64,000 nt of DNA from Chelydra serpentina (lineage: Eukaryota > Chordata > Testudines > Chelydridae). The position numbers and the translations under genes are program-made. Shown one piece after another: positions 1-14,700 of this stretch (position 1 is the stretch's first letter; every line of letters begins with the position of its first letter). Under the pieces are notes generated by a model that was not told the origin of the DNA, did not search any database, and saw only the letters and a program-made list of their open reading frames with translations. The DNA is taken from assembly GCA_037349315.1 (NCBI GenBank), contig JBAIAC010000040.1, forward strand, positions 16,572,001 through 16,636,000, written 5' to 3'.

Positions 1-447
1 TAGGGCCATTATATTATTATTTATACCTCTGATGCCCATCTTACTAGTAGATACTCAACCCCCCATTGAACTCATCTCCTACAAGCTTGGATGGATATCT
101 TGTGGTCTCCTCCAAGCCCAGCACCATTGATACTCTCTGCTTATCTGTTATGAAGCATTTAGAACGGTCATCCATTGTTCCAAAGCCTAATCATACTACA
201 GGGTGTGCCTAACCATATCTAGCCAATGAAGTGAGAGATCTAAGGTAGTAGCTCCCTTCCATTGTAAAGAGATGGCCATCCAAACATCTGGTCTGATTTA
301 TTTTTTTTTAATCCAAAGCCCAACATTTAGGTCTGTCTCATAAGTACAACCACCATTTTTAAAAAAAATTAAAATAATGTACATAATGTAAATCAGAGAA
401 AAATTTAAGTTCAGCCTATCTGACAACATTGGTCATACTGACAGTAC
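1..447. other. Left edge, intron 23 of HECTD4 (partial)
   Basis: No exon, RNA gene or clear repeat recognised. AT-rich with short T and A runs near 301 and 361. Confidence 0.5.
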
Positions 448-552
448 CTGTGCTCGAACAGTGCAAGCAAAGCCCCACATAGCTTTGTCTGGAGTGTTGT
501 GCTCACGGCCACTCCTCATTTCAAAGGAGAAGGTAACTGTATCCCCTTCAAC
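448..552 (-). CDS. HECTD4: HECTD4 coding exon 23 (residues 1146-1180), last exon in the window
   Basis: 105 bases, 35 whole codons. Acceptor AAATTTAAG|GTTG. The donor GCACAG|GTACTG is weak. It encodes [20 protein letters not shown], then [15 protein letters not shown], the closing strands of the beta module started in exon 21. I see no further exon between 1 and 447, so the next one lies outside. Confidence 0.85.
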
Positions 553-2709
553 CTTAAATTTTAAAGGGAGGGGGGGAAAAGACACTTAAAACAATGCAAA
601 CACTTTTTTTTTTTAAATAAAACTGGCTTATTTTATGGATTAATTTTTAAAAGAATGACAGTTGCTTTATTTTAAAAATTATTTTTATTTCCAATTATGT
701 ATGCTAATTCAGGTCTTCCCCTTTTCATGCAAATATCCATTTCTGATTACACTTTGGTTAGGTTTTGCTGCTCACTATCTATATGGGGCAAAGGAGAGAA
801 TGTGTCGCCATATGGCTACAATGATAGCTAACCCTGGCAGACAAATTTCCACTAAAACATTTTCTTTTTTTTTTTTGAGAGCACAGGCAATAATCACCAG
901 CTCCTTTCCTGTGGCCAAACAGGCGGGCAAGCTCTTCAAGAAGAGGAAGCTAGTAAAATAACTTATGTAAACAGCAGGGGCTGCTAATAAAACTATGTAA
1001 TTTCTGACAAAATAACATTATCGTCGCTAATTTGAGCCACTGGAACAGAGCGTTCCCAAGACTAGAACTTCCAACTTGCAAATCAAAGCACTGCTGTCTA
1101 ACTGAACAACCACCTCTTGCTTTCCTTTTTGACAATGTCATGTTTTATCCAGTATACACCCAATTTTAGTATAGGACAATACTCAGGATTATGCTTCACC
1201 ACAACTACAGAAGGGAAGTGATATTACGTAAGTCAGAGAGAACATACTGAATACATTCTAAGTTCACCAATCTTGATAGATCTCCTGAAATTCCTATACG
1301 TTTCTGAGAATCTCAGATTTCTATTTCTTGTTAAATGTATGTTCAAGAAAAATGCATATTAACTGATTTTAAAAAAACCAGACAAATGGGTAGGAGAGCA
1401 GAAATTGTTATATTTAATATTTTTAGTGGCTTGTGTGCTATCCTAAAACTATGCCCCTATGGTCCTTGAGACCATTTGCACAGCCTCAGGGTCAGCAGGA
1501 ACGTTTGCTATATATACTCATGGGGAATGGTAGTGTCCTGAAAGTCTCCGAGATTGGAAGTGTAGTTCTTTCCTGATTCTTCTAAAAGATGCTGATTGTG
1601 GAATGCCATTACTGCCAAAATGAGTGCCATGCTCCTATAAAATATGGGCAGCTCTAATGTTGTATGGGACAAAAGTTCCTTCCCCAAGGAAATAAACACC
1701 ATCTTAGCGAGTGCTCTCAAAGATAAGCTTACACTAAAATATCTGGGATGCACTGCTTCAAAAATAAGAGTTAAAAATAATCTCTATACAGTTTTCAAAA
1801 AGGGACTTTTCTATGTGAAATATTGTTTTTTTGTAATACTGTACCTTCACTAAGTCTTTCGGCCAACCCGTTCCTAAGACACTACGGCTGCCATATCCCA
1901 GTGTATTGCCTCCATACTCAGCAACCTTCCTACTGTTTGTGTTAGGACCAGCATAGATCACCAACTTCAAAACATAAAATACACTGTTAGACTGTAAAAG
2001 AAAAACAAAAAATCTAATACTACTACTTAGCACTTACACAGCGCTTTACAACTTCAAAGCGCTTCACAAATATTAAGAAACAAATCCTCACAACAGCCTT
2101 GTGAGGTTGATAGGCAGCCAGGCAAGTATTATTATCCCCATTTTACAGATGGGGAAACTGAGACAAAGATGGCTAAGTGACTTGCCCAAGGTCACACCGG
2201 ACATCAGTGGCAGAATTTAGAATAGAAATCAGGAATTCAATCCTAGCTCCCAGAGTCCCATGTTCAGTCCACAAGAACATGCTGCCTCTCTAAATGAAGG
2301 GCTGGATCCTGCTCCTTTTGAAGTTAATGGGAGTTAACAGTTCGAAAATGACTTCAATGGGGACATGATGAGGCCCAACGTTGTTGTTGTTTTTTTAAGT
2401 GCTTAAAAGTTACTGGTGACAAAACCAGTAAGTCTAAGATTAGGTATCACAGGACTCAAACTATAATGTTAGAGAATACACAGCAACAATTACTAAGCAG
2501 TGTAAGTGGCTCTTAGAGTACACAGAAAATAAGGGTGGTATTTCATTAGCTATATTCTTGAAATTGAAAAGACATTCATATTAATCCATGTAAACAAGCC
2601 ATTTATAATCAGAAAGTTATCCTTTCCAGTTCTGCCCAGTTTGAACAAACTGTGCTGATCTACAAAGGAAACAACTAAATTAAAGTTAAAGAAAAGGAAA
2701 ACTGGGCGA

Positions 2710-2745
<36 letters not shown>

Positions 2746-5700
2746 TAAACTCAACACGTTTTACAATAAAGAGGAATAATCTAAGCGGTCATGAAATGGA
2801 TGTCACCAGGGAATGTTGGTCTGGGTTTGTGGGTGAGGTAACCTTTCTGAGGGTTATTGCATTTCTCCCATTGAATTACCGTCACCACATTCGGACACCT
2901 TAGGAGAAAAGTTCCGTACGGAACCTAATTCTTTAAGGATCTACCAATTCACTGGACATTATGTTCTAAAAAGGTCCTTTTAAATGTTTAGTCCATACTT
3001 CTTCACCTTTTCTTAACAGAATTATCGAAATTATTCCCCACAGAAATCAGAGATGGAAAAGATCTATTAAATCATCTAGTCCCATCTCCCTGCCATTTCA
3101 GGATAGCTCCCCCATTGTATATTTTCTAGTACATAATCCAATCTAGTTTTACGCGTGCTAAGAGATGAGTCTGACACGCATCCCCTGAGAAGTTATTCAC
3201 AGCTGCCTACTACCCTAAATTTATTTTAATCTCTAAATTCTAGGATTCTAGGGACAATCAGACCTTGTGGAATTACAGTACATTAGCATTGCTGTCAGTA
3301 AAAACCTCCCACATCATCCTCATTACTAGTAATAAGGTGCCACGGATGAGGAGGAGCAGCAAAGATGAAAATGAGAAACATTAATGAAAGACACGTCATA
3401 AAGAAGTTTCTGTATTAGCCCTTGCTTACCTTATCATAATCATACTGTGAAGAACATCTGCTATCAAATCTAAGATATAAACAGCGGGCTCCTGGAATAT
3501 GTACAGTTTCTTTAAACTTATAGTTGTCCCTGACAGGATGCACTGTTTCTACAGTTTTCCCAGCAGCCCAGGGAGCTGGGATTTTCAAGCCAGTGAGAAA
3601 ACCTGGCTCCTCTTTCTCTTCTAGCATTCTGAAATCACAGAAAAAGCTAAAAGGTAGTACTGAAGATGTACACATATAGTTTTGTATTATATATTCAAAC
3701 ATCACCATAAAATGCTTTTAAAAGCCTAATAATTCTCTTTGGGTTATTAATGGCAAACAAAATATTTATCTAATCACTTTAAGCAGGTGTATTGAGGGTA
3801 CATGGGCAACTTAAATAACCTGAGCTCTTTACATTACAAATAAAACATGTCAAGCTGTAACCAGAAAACTTGGATATGTCACAGTTTTAGAAATCTAGAA
3901 AGCCCTGGAAAAAAATATATCTCACAAGTAATGTATTGTACTATAAACTGGTTCCAGTCTCTGAATATTAATATATAATCCATCTTCCCCCCTGGGATAA
4001 TACTTGATAAAAGATAAGATCACCATAAGAGAATATATACATAACATTTCATTCAAGTCTGTGCAAGTCTGGAGTGCAAAGGAAGTTGTTGTATTTCACA
4101 TATTTCAAAAAACTGATTTCAAAACTACCAGTGCAAATAGGAAAAGCTAAATGTGAAATTAAACAAAACTTGCACGATAACTGGATTTAAGTTGAGACTA
4201 TATTCTTTTCATTTGAGCGCTAAGATTTAAAACCAGGACTAGAGATAAATTACATCTTGCCCTTTACTACTTAAAAATCACAATGAATTTAAAACATGCT
4301 GCTACAGTGAACCACATTTTGTTATAAAGCTCTCTATGATTCTATACATTGACCTGGAGCTCAAGCATGCAGAAATCCTTTTCAAAAGCTAGAGAGAGCA
4401 CACGTGCATGCTATACCTCATCTAAGCTTTCCATTAGACCCATATTCCAACTCTTTTTTGAAAAGAAATAATTTCCCATAAATTAAATGCACGGTGTAAA
4501 GTCTTATGTAAAATTGTTTTGTGGATTCAGACTAGTGTATTGCTAACCCCTCAAGATCCTTGCTTCTATGAGTCACTCTTCGGTAATGGTCAGACCAGGA
4601 GCAACATAATTAAAAAATATAAGTGTTTTCAATATAAAAGAAGTGAATATTGGGAGTAAGAGGCAATCACCTCTCATCAGGGAACAGCTTGCCCTTCTGC
4701 TCTGATGTACCACTGGGGGAACTGCCCACTTCTGAGAAAACTGGAGACTGGGTTTTAAGCAACAAGGCCGTCTGCAACAAACATAAACAACTTTAACAAC
4801 ACATAAACACCATGTTTCACTGTAAGAACCGTGTAAGTTTCTGAAGCTTGTTAATATTACACTGCATAGTTATTAATGCTGTAACTTAAACTGGATGGGG
4901 CACAATGAATAGCATCTCTTTCTATTACTAGTAGTTGCTAAGCAGCAGTTCTTGAACTGTGATCCATGGACCACCTACTGATGGTTTGTAGCGAGCTGGC
5001 TGGAAACATGCCATCAGCTCTCCTCATTGTTTCTAGTGGCTAAATCACATATTTTTTTAAAAAGCTAAAAATAAATTAAATGCTTTCCTATTATTACTTT
5101 TCCATAAACACAACCGCTGTAGTTGCCACAGGGACATTGTGAAATTGCCTATGTGAAGGGAAGTGGGCGTATGAAAATCTCTTGTAGGATATGGTCCTCA
5201 TCATGAAAGTTTGAGAACCCTTGAGCTAACAAATTAAGGGAAAAACTTATTTTAGTTAATGTAGCTGTGTAAACACCATCACAAATGAGAAAATTCTCCA
5301 TGTGTTAATAATTAGGAGAAATTTGCTTCTACTTAGAACAGGGGTGGGCAAACGTTTTGGCCTGAGGGCCACATTGGGGTATGGAAATTGTATGGCGGGC
5401 CATGAATTCTCACAAAATTGGGAGGTGGGGGTGCGGCTGGGGGTGAGGGCTCTGGGATGGGGCCAGAAATGAGGAGTTCAGGGTGTGGGATGGGGCTTTG
5501 GGTCAGGGTGCAGAGGAGGGGAGGGCTCTGGGGATGAGGGGTTTGGGGCTCAGGAGGGGACTCCAGTGGAACCAAGGGAGGGGGATCAGGGATGCGGTGG
5601 GCTGTTGGGGCATGGGTGGGGGTTTGAGGGTTCTGGCTGGTGGTGCAGGCTCTGGGGTGGGGCTGGGGGTCTTGGGTACAAGAGGGAGCTCTGGGCTGGG

Positions 5701-8700
5701 ATCGAAGGGTTCAGAGGGGGATCAGGGCTGTGGCAGGGGATAGGGGTGCGGGGTGCTCAGGGGTGCAGGCTCTGGGCGGCGCTTACCGCAAGCAGCTCCC
5801 GGAAGCATGTACCCTCCCTTCGGCTCCGAGGCGCAGCCAGGCAGCTTTGAGCACTGCCCTGACTCCAGGTACCATCCCTGCAGCTCCCATTGGCCTGGAA
5901 CCGTACTCCGTACTATGTAGGAGCCAGAGAGGAGTCATACCGGCTGCTGCCTGGGAGCCGCGCAGAACGGGGCAAGCCTCCGACCCCGCTCTCCGGCTGG
6001 AGCGGGGTAAACCCTCAACCCTGCTCCTCTGCAGGAGCTGCGGGCTGGATTAAATGGTCTGACTGGCTGGATGTGGCCCGTGGGCCGTAGTTTGCCCACC
6101 TCTGAGCTAGAACATATAAGGACTTGGTCTTTTCATCCTAGACCTTAAAATGCGTTTCCTTGTACGTGAACAACACAAGGACAGCTTTGATGCAAAACAA
6201 TAAGGAGTGATTAGTTCTTATTACATTTTTATCAAGCTTGGTACTGTGGAAGAACCCCACCAACAGCACAGCTCATTTTGGAGAGCTAGTATAGATAACA
6301 TTTCACCAGTATTCTTTAGTCTTGATATTCTACCCAGGTATCCTTCATGAGAATACCATTGATAAGTTTAATATTTGTGTTTAAATTTGTTTTAAACATC
6401 TATACTTCAATCCACTGTATAAAGGCCATACCTGACTGGTATAAAGTACCAGCTGTACCAGCTGAGGCATCAGTGCATCGGCCATGGTTAGCGTCTGTAA
6501 ATTTGGATGCATCAGAGACGTCAGTAATACCGGAAGCAGGTGACCAAGCATAGTAGCCTTGGTAACTTGTTCCAGGCCTTTTAACCTGCAAAGAGAGTCA
6601 AAAGTACACACTAACAATTCTTTTCATAGAATGCCACTACTATTTTTATTTAAAGAAATGAGTTTAATACCAAATCAGATTGCGTAAGTAAATGATTCTA
6701 AGTGCAGCAGTAAACTTTTATTTGCAAGTGAACTGAGAAAAATCTTTCTATTTTAATATCTACTGAACACTCCAGCATCTCATAACATATATGATACGGT
6801 TCACAATCTTTTCTGGTAAGCAATTCCTATTAAGCAATGACAGTCGTAGAAGACTGTTTGGTGAATGATACAATGTACTATGCATTGTACCAACAAAGGT
6901 AGACAGAAAGCCTAGTCCACAACTCCTTACAATATAGAAGTGCTGTAAGGCATTTGAGTCTCCAAGACTACGTATGAGGAAAAAACTTGCAAAAAAACAA
7001 GTCTGTATGTCTGACAATAAGAGAGCAGTCCAAAAAAAGGGGACGTACTCCAAAAACATGATACGGACCCTATGGGTGCAAACAGAATATGCAGCTCAAA
7101 GCCTACAGTCTGAAATAGGGTTTTTTCTAGAAAAGCCTTCTTCATTCTGGATATTTTAAATTCCTTATTTTTAGGCCTAACTCTTCCTTTTTCAAAATGG
7201 AGACATTTTCAAAACCCTCAATAAGATTTTGGGGAGTATTTTGTTTTCCAGTCCCATCTTTCACATCCCCCCTGAAGAAAGAGGGCAGAGAGTGCTGCTG
7301 GGATGATCTATGGAGGGTATTAGAGTAGCACCAAGGAATGTGATTGATACAAATGCTGCTGCCAAGGAGATCTTCAGGAGATAAAGACCCTAACCTACAG
7401 AATTTCTAGCAGGATGGATTCCAAAAGGGTGTTGGCGATTAAGGTTGTTTCCATTTATTATAATGTTTATGGTACTTAGTCAAGTAACTGGACTAACTCT
7501 AGCGCTAAAGAGACTTATGATTTTCGAGTGTCTCTGTTGATCTGTATATTACGTTAATACAACTGAAATCAATTTACGGAAAGCCCAATTCAAAGCTCTC
7601 CAAAGGAAGACTGCCTTAGGGATGCCAAAGGATCATTCATATTAAGAAATAGCTCCTAGCTCTTCAATAATTTTGTCATTAAATTAAAAACAAAAATAAA
7701 GGGAGGTAAGAATTCTGATAGTATTAGCTTCCCTTTACTAAGCAAGCTGGTTCATACAATGGGCAGCAGCTCATATATTTCAGGCTAAAAGTATGAAGTC
7801 AGGTTGTCTTACCTCTGCTCTCTGTCAGAAATGTCGCTGTTTATAAGAGCTGTAGTGACCTGTTGCAGCATTTCTAAAACTTCATCACATCCAGTCAGGA
7901 TTTGTGTAGCAAGAGCCAAAATACTGGTCTTTAGCTCCTAGGTAACAAAATGTTATATAATAATACTTAAATTCCTAGACAATAAATAACCGACAACTGA
8001 AGAAAATGATGGGTTTCCAAATTAAATAATGATAATGTGACCAGGCAAGCCTATGGTAGTGGATTCATCCAAGACGTAAATTTGATTTGTAATGCTAAGC
8101 CTTAAAGTGCTGGGAGAAACTAGGTGCATTTTACAGGATGCACATGCAGTTTCTAGGGAGGGAAGGAGTCCCCAATCCAGCACAGGAAAGTAGCCAGAGT
8201 ACTGCAGTGGTGACAGAATGTCCTAGAAGGTATGAGGATAACTGTAGAGAGAAACTGAACAATGAGAACATGGGAGAATAGTGAAAAAGACAGACAATAG
8301 TACTGAAACATTTAGAATTTACTCAATAAGCTTGAACATAAATGGCATTAGATAACAAGCATACAAATGCCGATAAAAAGCAGCAGACAGAAACAGCCCA
8401 GTGACATTAGCAAGACAATTAGTAAGATTATGAAATAAGTTACAAAAACAACCTGAGCTTTGGGACAAAACTGACAATCATCTACTGACAGCACTACTCC
8501 AGCAGCAGTGTAAATGTAGTCACAATTTAGTAAACCTCAAATCAATGAAACCACCATAATCCCCCAACCTCACCTTTCCCCCAGCTTCCTCTGGGACAGG
8601 GAGAAAAGATGGGCCTAGCAGCAAGCTCTGAAGATTAGCAAAGTCATGCTGATAGAGACCAGGGGAAAGACCATTTCATTTTTAGTTTAAAAACGGCAAA

Positions 8701-11700
8701 AAATGTATGAGTGAAGTCAATAGTTATAGGAGGCCAAAACATCTTCTGAAAGCAGTAAGTTTATATATAAAAATCTCTAGAGTTGATGTTGTCTAAAATT
8801 GTATTCCAAAGCTAGTCTAAATATGAAATTAAAAAAATACATGAAGTCCAGAAGACACCTCACGTTCTTTAACAGCCAAGTATGAAACGCCTTCACGCAG
8901 AATTTTAGAAGGGAAGTGCTGGCAGACTAACAATATAGTGTCAAATGAAACTATACAAAGAACAATCACAGATTCTAGCTGAAGTATGGGACAGTATTGA
9001 CTTCCACTATGTAACTTCTTCATCACAACAAAAACTGACAACACAAACAGATTCTACCAGTAAGTTGCACCGCTGAAACATAAGAACTGTCAGAAGAACA
9101 CTGGCCGTAGAAAGCAGTACTAGAATAAAACTCGGTGTTTACCTGTACCTTCAATGTCTCTCCCTGCAAGGAGCTGTCACTGTCATCATTTTCATCAGGT
9201 TTAATCAAAATAGTATTACTCAGAAGGTGGTTCTGTACAGCCATCAGATACCGCAAGCATGAAGATGCAGCCTTTAATATAAATAAGCACATTTTACATT
9301 ATCTGAACTCTTTAAATCAGACTTGGCACAGGCAATCCTTGTGCTTTTTTAAAGTATGAAAAAGGAAACAAGCAGGGGGGAAAGTACACGAAAGATACAA
9401 AATTCCTGCTATTGAACAAATTATTGTTACATAGTTCTTGTGAATCAGCAGAATCTCACTAATTCATACTGAAGGCGGGGATTCCAAGGTATTTAGTGCT
9501 AATACTAATAAGTAGGTGAAACATTTAAAAAGAATGAAGCATCATAAAGCACTAAATTTGTTTCAAAAATGTAGTTGTAATTAAATACTAAGTGTGTATG
9601 TGTATATGTTTTGCGGTGTGTATAGTAAAAGTAATGACGTCTTAACATGAGACCTCACTGCAGAGCTCAACCATGAAATCTTTGCTGAAAGGAGACGCAG
9701 AGTCTCTGGTGTGAGATTCGAGGAGTGCAGGTCAACGAGACTGAAATGAGAATTAGTAACTTTACTAACATAGTAAAGTACTATAGAAAATCTGAAAACA
9801 ACAGATCCCAAACCTCATCCCACTTATTACTTCCCCATTGCTGCAACCTCATGTTCTCCTACTCATTAATGGTTGTGCAAGAATGTCTATGTGAATTTTT
9901 ACTACTAAAAATTTCAGCTCTTTACTCATCTCCCAACTCTGAGCATACAGCATTCCTCTCTGCTTGTATGCATAATTAAACACAACTCTAAAAGGCTCTC
10001 TCTATATTCTAATCCATTTTGTAAATCACTCTGAGAAACTTTGAAGGACAAAAATACAAAAATACGGAAAATACAAAAATAAATGTTAAAACTGAAACAG
10101 TTTGCAAGGTGCTAGGGAAAATGTATCAATATGTAAACCTGCTTTAACACTATTATACAAGATCTCTTTGTAATGAAAGTGTCCTGCCCACCTTTCTATT
10201 CACGAGCATTTTAATTCAGTAATATTAATCAGGTTTTATTTTTGCAGCAATAGCACTTAACTCCCTCTACTATTCTTTTTCAAGACTGCATTATTGTATG
10301 AATTATACTTCTACATAAAAGGGAATGGATGGCTGGAATCAAGAAATAGAAAGAAAACTTAAGCAAATTGATTATTTTCAACAAATACATTTTACTTACA
10401 GGCACTGTTGAAAGAAGTCTTTGAAATTCATCTTTAGATACAGTTTGGCACTTGGTGATTAAGATGCAAGATTCTCGAACAACAATCTTGAGAATGTAGT
10501 GCAAAAGCTCATCGTTTAGTCTTTAAAATGCAGGAAAGACATGAGATGTTGATGATTTATAATTAAAGAAAATGAATGATTGATATGTTCAACACACTTG
10601 AAAAGTCTTGACACGCCATATTACAAATTCGGTTACACTGACTGAATGACTGCATCAGAGATGCTCAAGCACTAATATGCTCAACCAAAGCACTCTGATA
10701 TCAAAGATAAAATGTCTCTTACCACAGTATAATACAAGATAGAAATAGCTCTGGCTTGTTTAAAATATCAGTACATTATGCATTCATTTTGCTCACTGTA
10801 CCTCCAGAGAGTCCACATCAAGGGAAGCCTTCTTTTTTAATAAAAAGAAACCCCTTCCAAACTTCACTCTTTAAGTAAACATTAGAACTTCTTGAGGGTG
10901 AAAGTCTTAGTGCTGAAGAGTGACACTTAAAACACAGTAATATGGAGTGCAGTGTTAGATTATAAAACGGCATCTGCTCTCATTTAACTATCAGGGAATT
11001 CACAAAAGTCTCCTCCAAACCACTTATGTAGTTCTACAGAAATTTCCAAAAGTTCCATAATACCTCAAACCACCAAGGGAATTCAGTGCTTTTAGCAAAC
11101 GGTACAGTATGTACACAAGGTTAGCTCAAACTGCAGTAACAAAGGGAATGAGTTGTTTAGGCAGAAAGTAGCTCAGTTCACAATAATGCTGACAAGCCAA
11201 ATGCACTTCAATACAAATTAAGAGCGACAACTGTGTTATTTCACTTTACCTGTAATGATCGTCATCTTCACTTCCAAATCTATTGTTCTGAAGCTGTTCA
11301 GCTAAGTTAGTGAGGATCACATCACGAAGTTGGGAGAGCCCACTATTTCTCTCTCCTACAATGGCAGAACATGAAAAATGTTGTAAAACAGCCTTTTTAG
11401 ATACTTTTTTATTAATTCATAAGGAATGTTGCTGGACATACACTTCTGACTAACAGTAACTATGCTTACAATTTATTGTGATTCTCCATAGACATTCAAG
11501 CAGTTTGGGACTTACTGCATATGCAGTACTGTTTTAAATTTTGAACGACTCACTGATTTTAGTTGAGTGGAAGATACCACCAATAGGTCAACAATGTAGA
11601 CTCTCTACACACATATATATCAACGCTTATGATGTCTACTTTAAGATGAGGTATGATATGGAGTTGTCAAGTGGTGCCGTTACCACAGAAATGGTAATAA

Positions 11701-14700
11701 CTAATGACAACACCACCACATTAAAATGACCACTGAAGTATTTGCATTTGTTTCTATTAATTTAAAGACTATGTATTATTTCAAGACATAACATTGGATT
11801 TCTTTGTGACCTCAATGCATCACAACAATCTAAAGGGTAAAACGAAATCTAGTAATAAATTTGCACAGGTATCATTGGGCGCATGGAACCCCAGTAATGA
11901 GCGAATGTTGAGAGAATGCGGAATCGGTCAGTGCCACGGTCGGCTGATGCGGCAACTCATGGTGTCAGACACCATCAGGTGGGCAAAGGACATCTACCTA
12001 GAACGCATCACCAGACATCGGCAATACCAGGAGGGATGAGTTAGAGTGCTGATGAGAAGCACAGTGGGGAAAGTAACTGAAATACTTTCCTCACGGATTG
12101 TATTTTCCAACTGGACAATCTACCCTAAACGCTCAATTACTGAGGGACAATCTACACTCATTCCTATATTTGCTGTCTACAACCAACACCCTGTCCAGCG
12201 CTGTCTTTCTGCAGTTTTCAGAGTTACTTTTGTCATATCTGTCACAGACTTCAATTACAGAATTAGCTTTGTCAAATCCTTTTGGACCTGCCTCAAATAT
12301 TCAGCAGCCCATTCATCGAATGTGTGGAATTTGTCTTCAGTCATCATTTATATCACAGCTGTGGCATTTGGATGTAAACTGCGGTTTCTTTGTTGCATGC
12401 TCTTAGCTCATGAATTATTCCAGATTGATTTTACAGCTGATACCCTAATTCAGCTTTGTCTGTTCTTCTCATTGTTCCATCAGTGGGACAAAGGCACAGG
12501 TCTTACTGTCTGATTAAGAACAGTTCCCATTGAAACATCATCACTGCATCTTGCGAAGGACAAGGCTCACAGCAGAAAACTAGTATCTGCTGTGATTGTC
12601 CCTCCCTTGCCAGACTTAAATTTGTTCTTCTTGGCAATGTCAGCAAGTATTTTGATGCCAGATTTCTTGATTGGGTGGCTGAAGAAGCTGTGTCTCTCTT
12701 CAGAATCAAGTGCACCTCTCACAAATCTCTCCATTTGTTCTTCACCAACATCTGCTATTTTCAAAAGAGCTCCTGTAAAACTGATGTTACATGCAGTTTA
12801 GTAGATATTTTGATAAGCATCCCTGGATGTGTTTCAGGGTCAAATGGGTTTGTCACATTGTTGATGACATGGTTGGTAAGAGCTGTAGTATGCTCTTCAT
12901 CCCTTTTCAGTGCAGAGACAAGGACTTGTTTGTGGACTTAGTCTTCATTACTTCTTGTTAGGCCACTTCTTTCTCTCATAGCTTTTGCATATTCATAATA
13001 TGAAGCTGTGTACTGTCATCTCTAACTCTAATACTGATCTGTGCATATGTGTAGCAGGGTGGTTACCCCGCTCCTGAAATAAGAAGAGTAAGACCAGCTG
13101 GGGGAAGCGGAGTGAGTAGCTGACCACAGGTGTGGCTGGCTTAATCAGGACACAGCTGGCCCTATAAAAGTGCTGGGAGCCAGGAGCTCAAGAGGAGTCT
13201 CACTCTAGCCCTAGAGTGGGAAGGGCTAGCTGCCTGAGAGGAAGGTACCTGAGGCAGAGCAGTGCTGGGGAAGGCCAAAGGGAGCTGGGGAGCTCCAGCC
13301 TGGTAACCCTAAACGCCACGAAAGGTACTGGGGCTACAGAAGTATACCTGGGAATAGGCAAAGGCAGCAGATTCTAACCCCTTGCCAATGATAAGTGGCC
13401 TTTACAGACTGCAGTCTGCCCCAGTGAGCAAGGGCTAGATCAGTGGTTCCCAAACTTTAACAACCTGTGAACCCCTTTAACTAAAATGTCAAGTCTCGTG
13501 AACCCTCTCCTAAAAATGAATATTTCCAGGGATTTTCTCCTTTACTTGAATATAAATCTGGAACTGCAGGAAAAAATGACACTCAATTTGGGTACCATTG
13601 TTTCATCTCACCTACAGATTTACGACACCATTTAACAGTTCCACATCGTCCCTCATCTACATATACAGTGGGGATGTGTGCAGGATGGGGGCCCTTTCTG
13701 AGGAATTGCTGCATACCTATTCAGGCTAAACAAAGTACATTGTGAATAGTGTCGAAACAGATTAGTAAACCTTTCTAGTTTTAAGTTAGACCTTGCCATT
13801 ACTCTGATACAGTGTTGCACCTTCCCCACATATCCAGGCAAAGCATTGAGAACTTAAAAACATTTTATAACTTCCAAGGAAGTGTTAGTTTATGACAGTC
13901 TAACATTCAACAACTTTCCTGAACTTCTTTAATCCCAGAAATAAAAAGTACTGCCATCTCTCTGCTTAGTTTTTAAATTTAAAAAATTATTCTCCAGACT
14001 AACAATAAGAACTCACCTTCTGTTAAGACCAACTTAAGTAAGTTATTAATTTCCACTTCTCCAGGATATAGGATATTTAAGCCAGAGCTAAAAAAAAAAA
14101 AAAAAAGGTGGGGGGGGGAACGGGGAATCAAAAGTCAAATTCGGTTCCCTGAATTTTTATAAAAAGATATGTTTATACTATGGAAAGACGTCCAACACAT
14201 CTTAACATTTAGATTAATCTATCTGTCTGTCATATAATTGCAAATGTTTCCGCTGTGATTTCTGCTAATCAAATAAGTTTTGTTGCATAAGCAGAGGATT
14301 TCCCCCTCTCAGAGCCATCTGCTCCCTCCTGACAAATCCTACAGTGAAGTCATCATTGTAACATACGATAGCAGAGTCATTTCTATAATTAACAGACCAA
14401 CGTCAAACACAGGATGACGGCTTTACTGCAAATCCAAGCAGAATAACTCTGGTGGAGAGAGGGAGAAAGCAGCAAATCAAATATCTGAAATAAGACCTAT
14501 AGGAAATGAAAGCCAGTAGCCAAGAACTTTTACTGGTATCAACTCCTTTAACCCATTATGGAAATCCTTCTTTAAATTAAGTAGGGAGCCAGAGTAGTAT
14601 TGGAACTGCACTGCTATAGATACACCTCCAAAATAAGTGGAATTTCCCCCCCTTTAATAGTTTGTCCCGTCTGCATAAATTATTCACCATATCAAGAGTA

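Noticed and set aside
5483..6090. Overlapping Gly/Trp-rich plus-strand open frames of 66 to 137 codons
   Set aside because: They fall inside the G-rich interior of the hAT-like element 5339..6104 and read as tandem-repeat artefacts.
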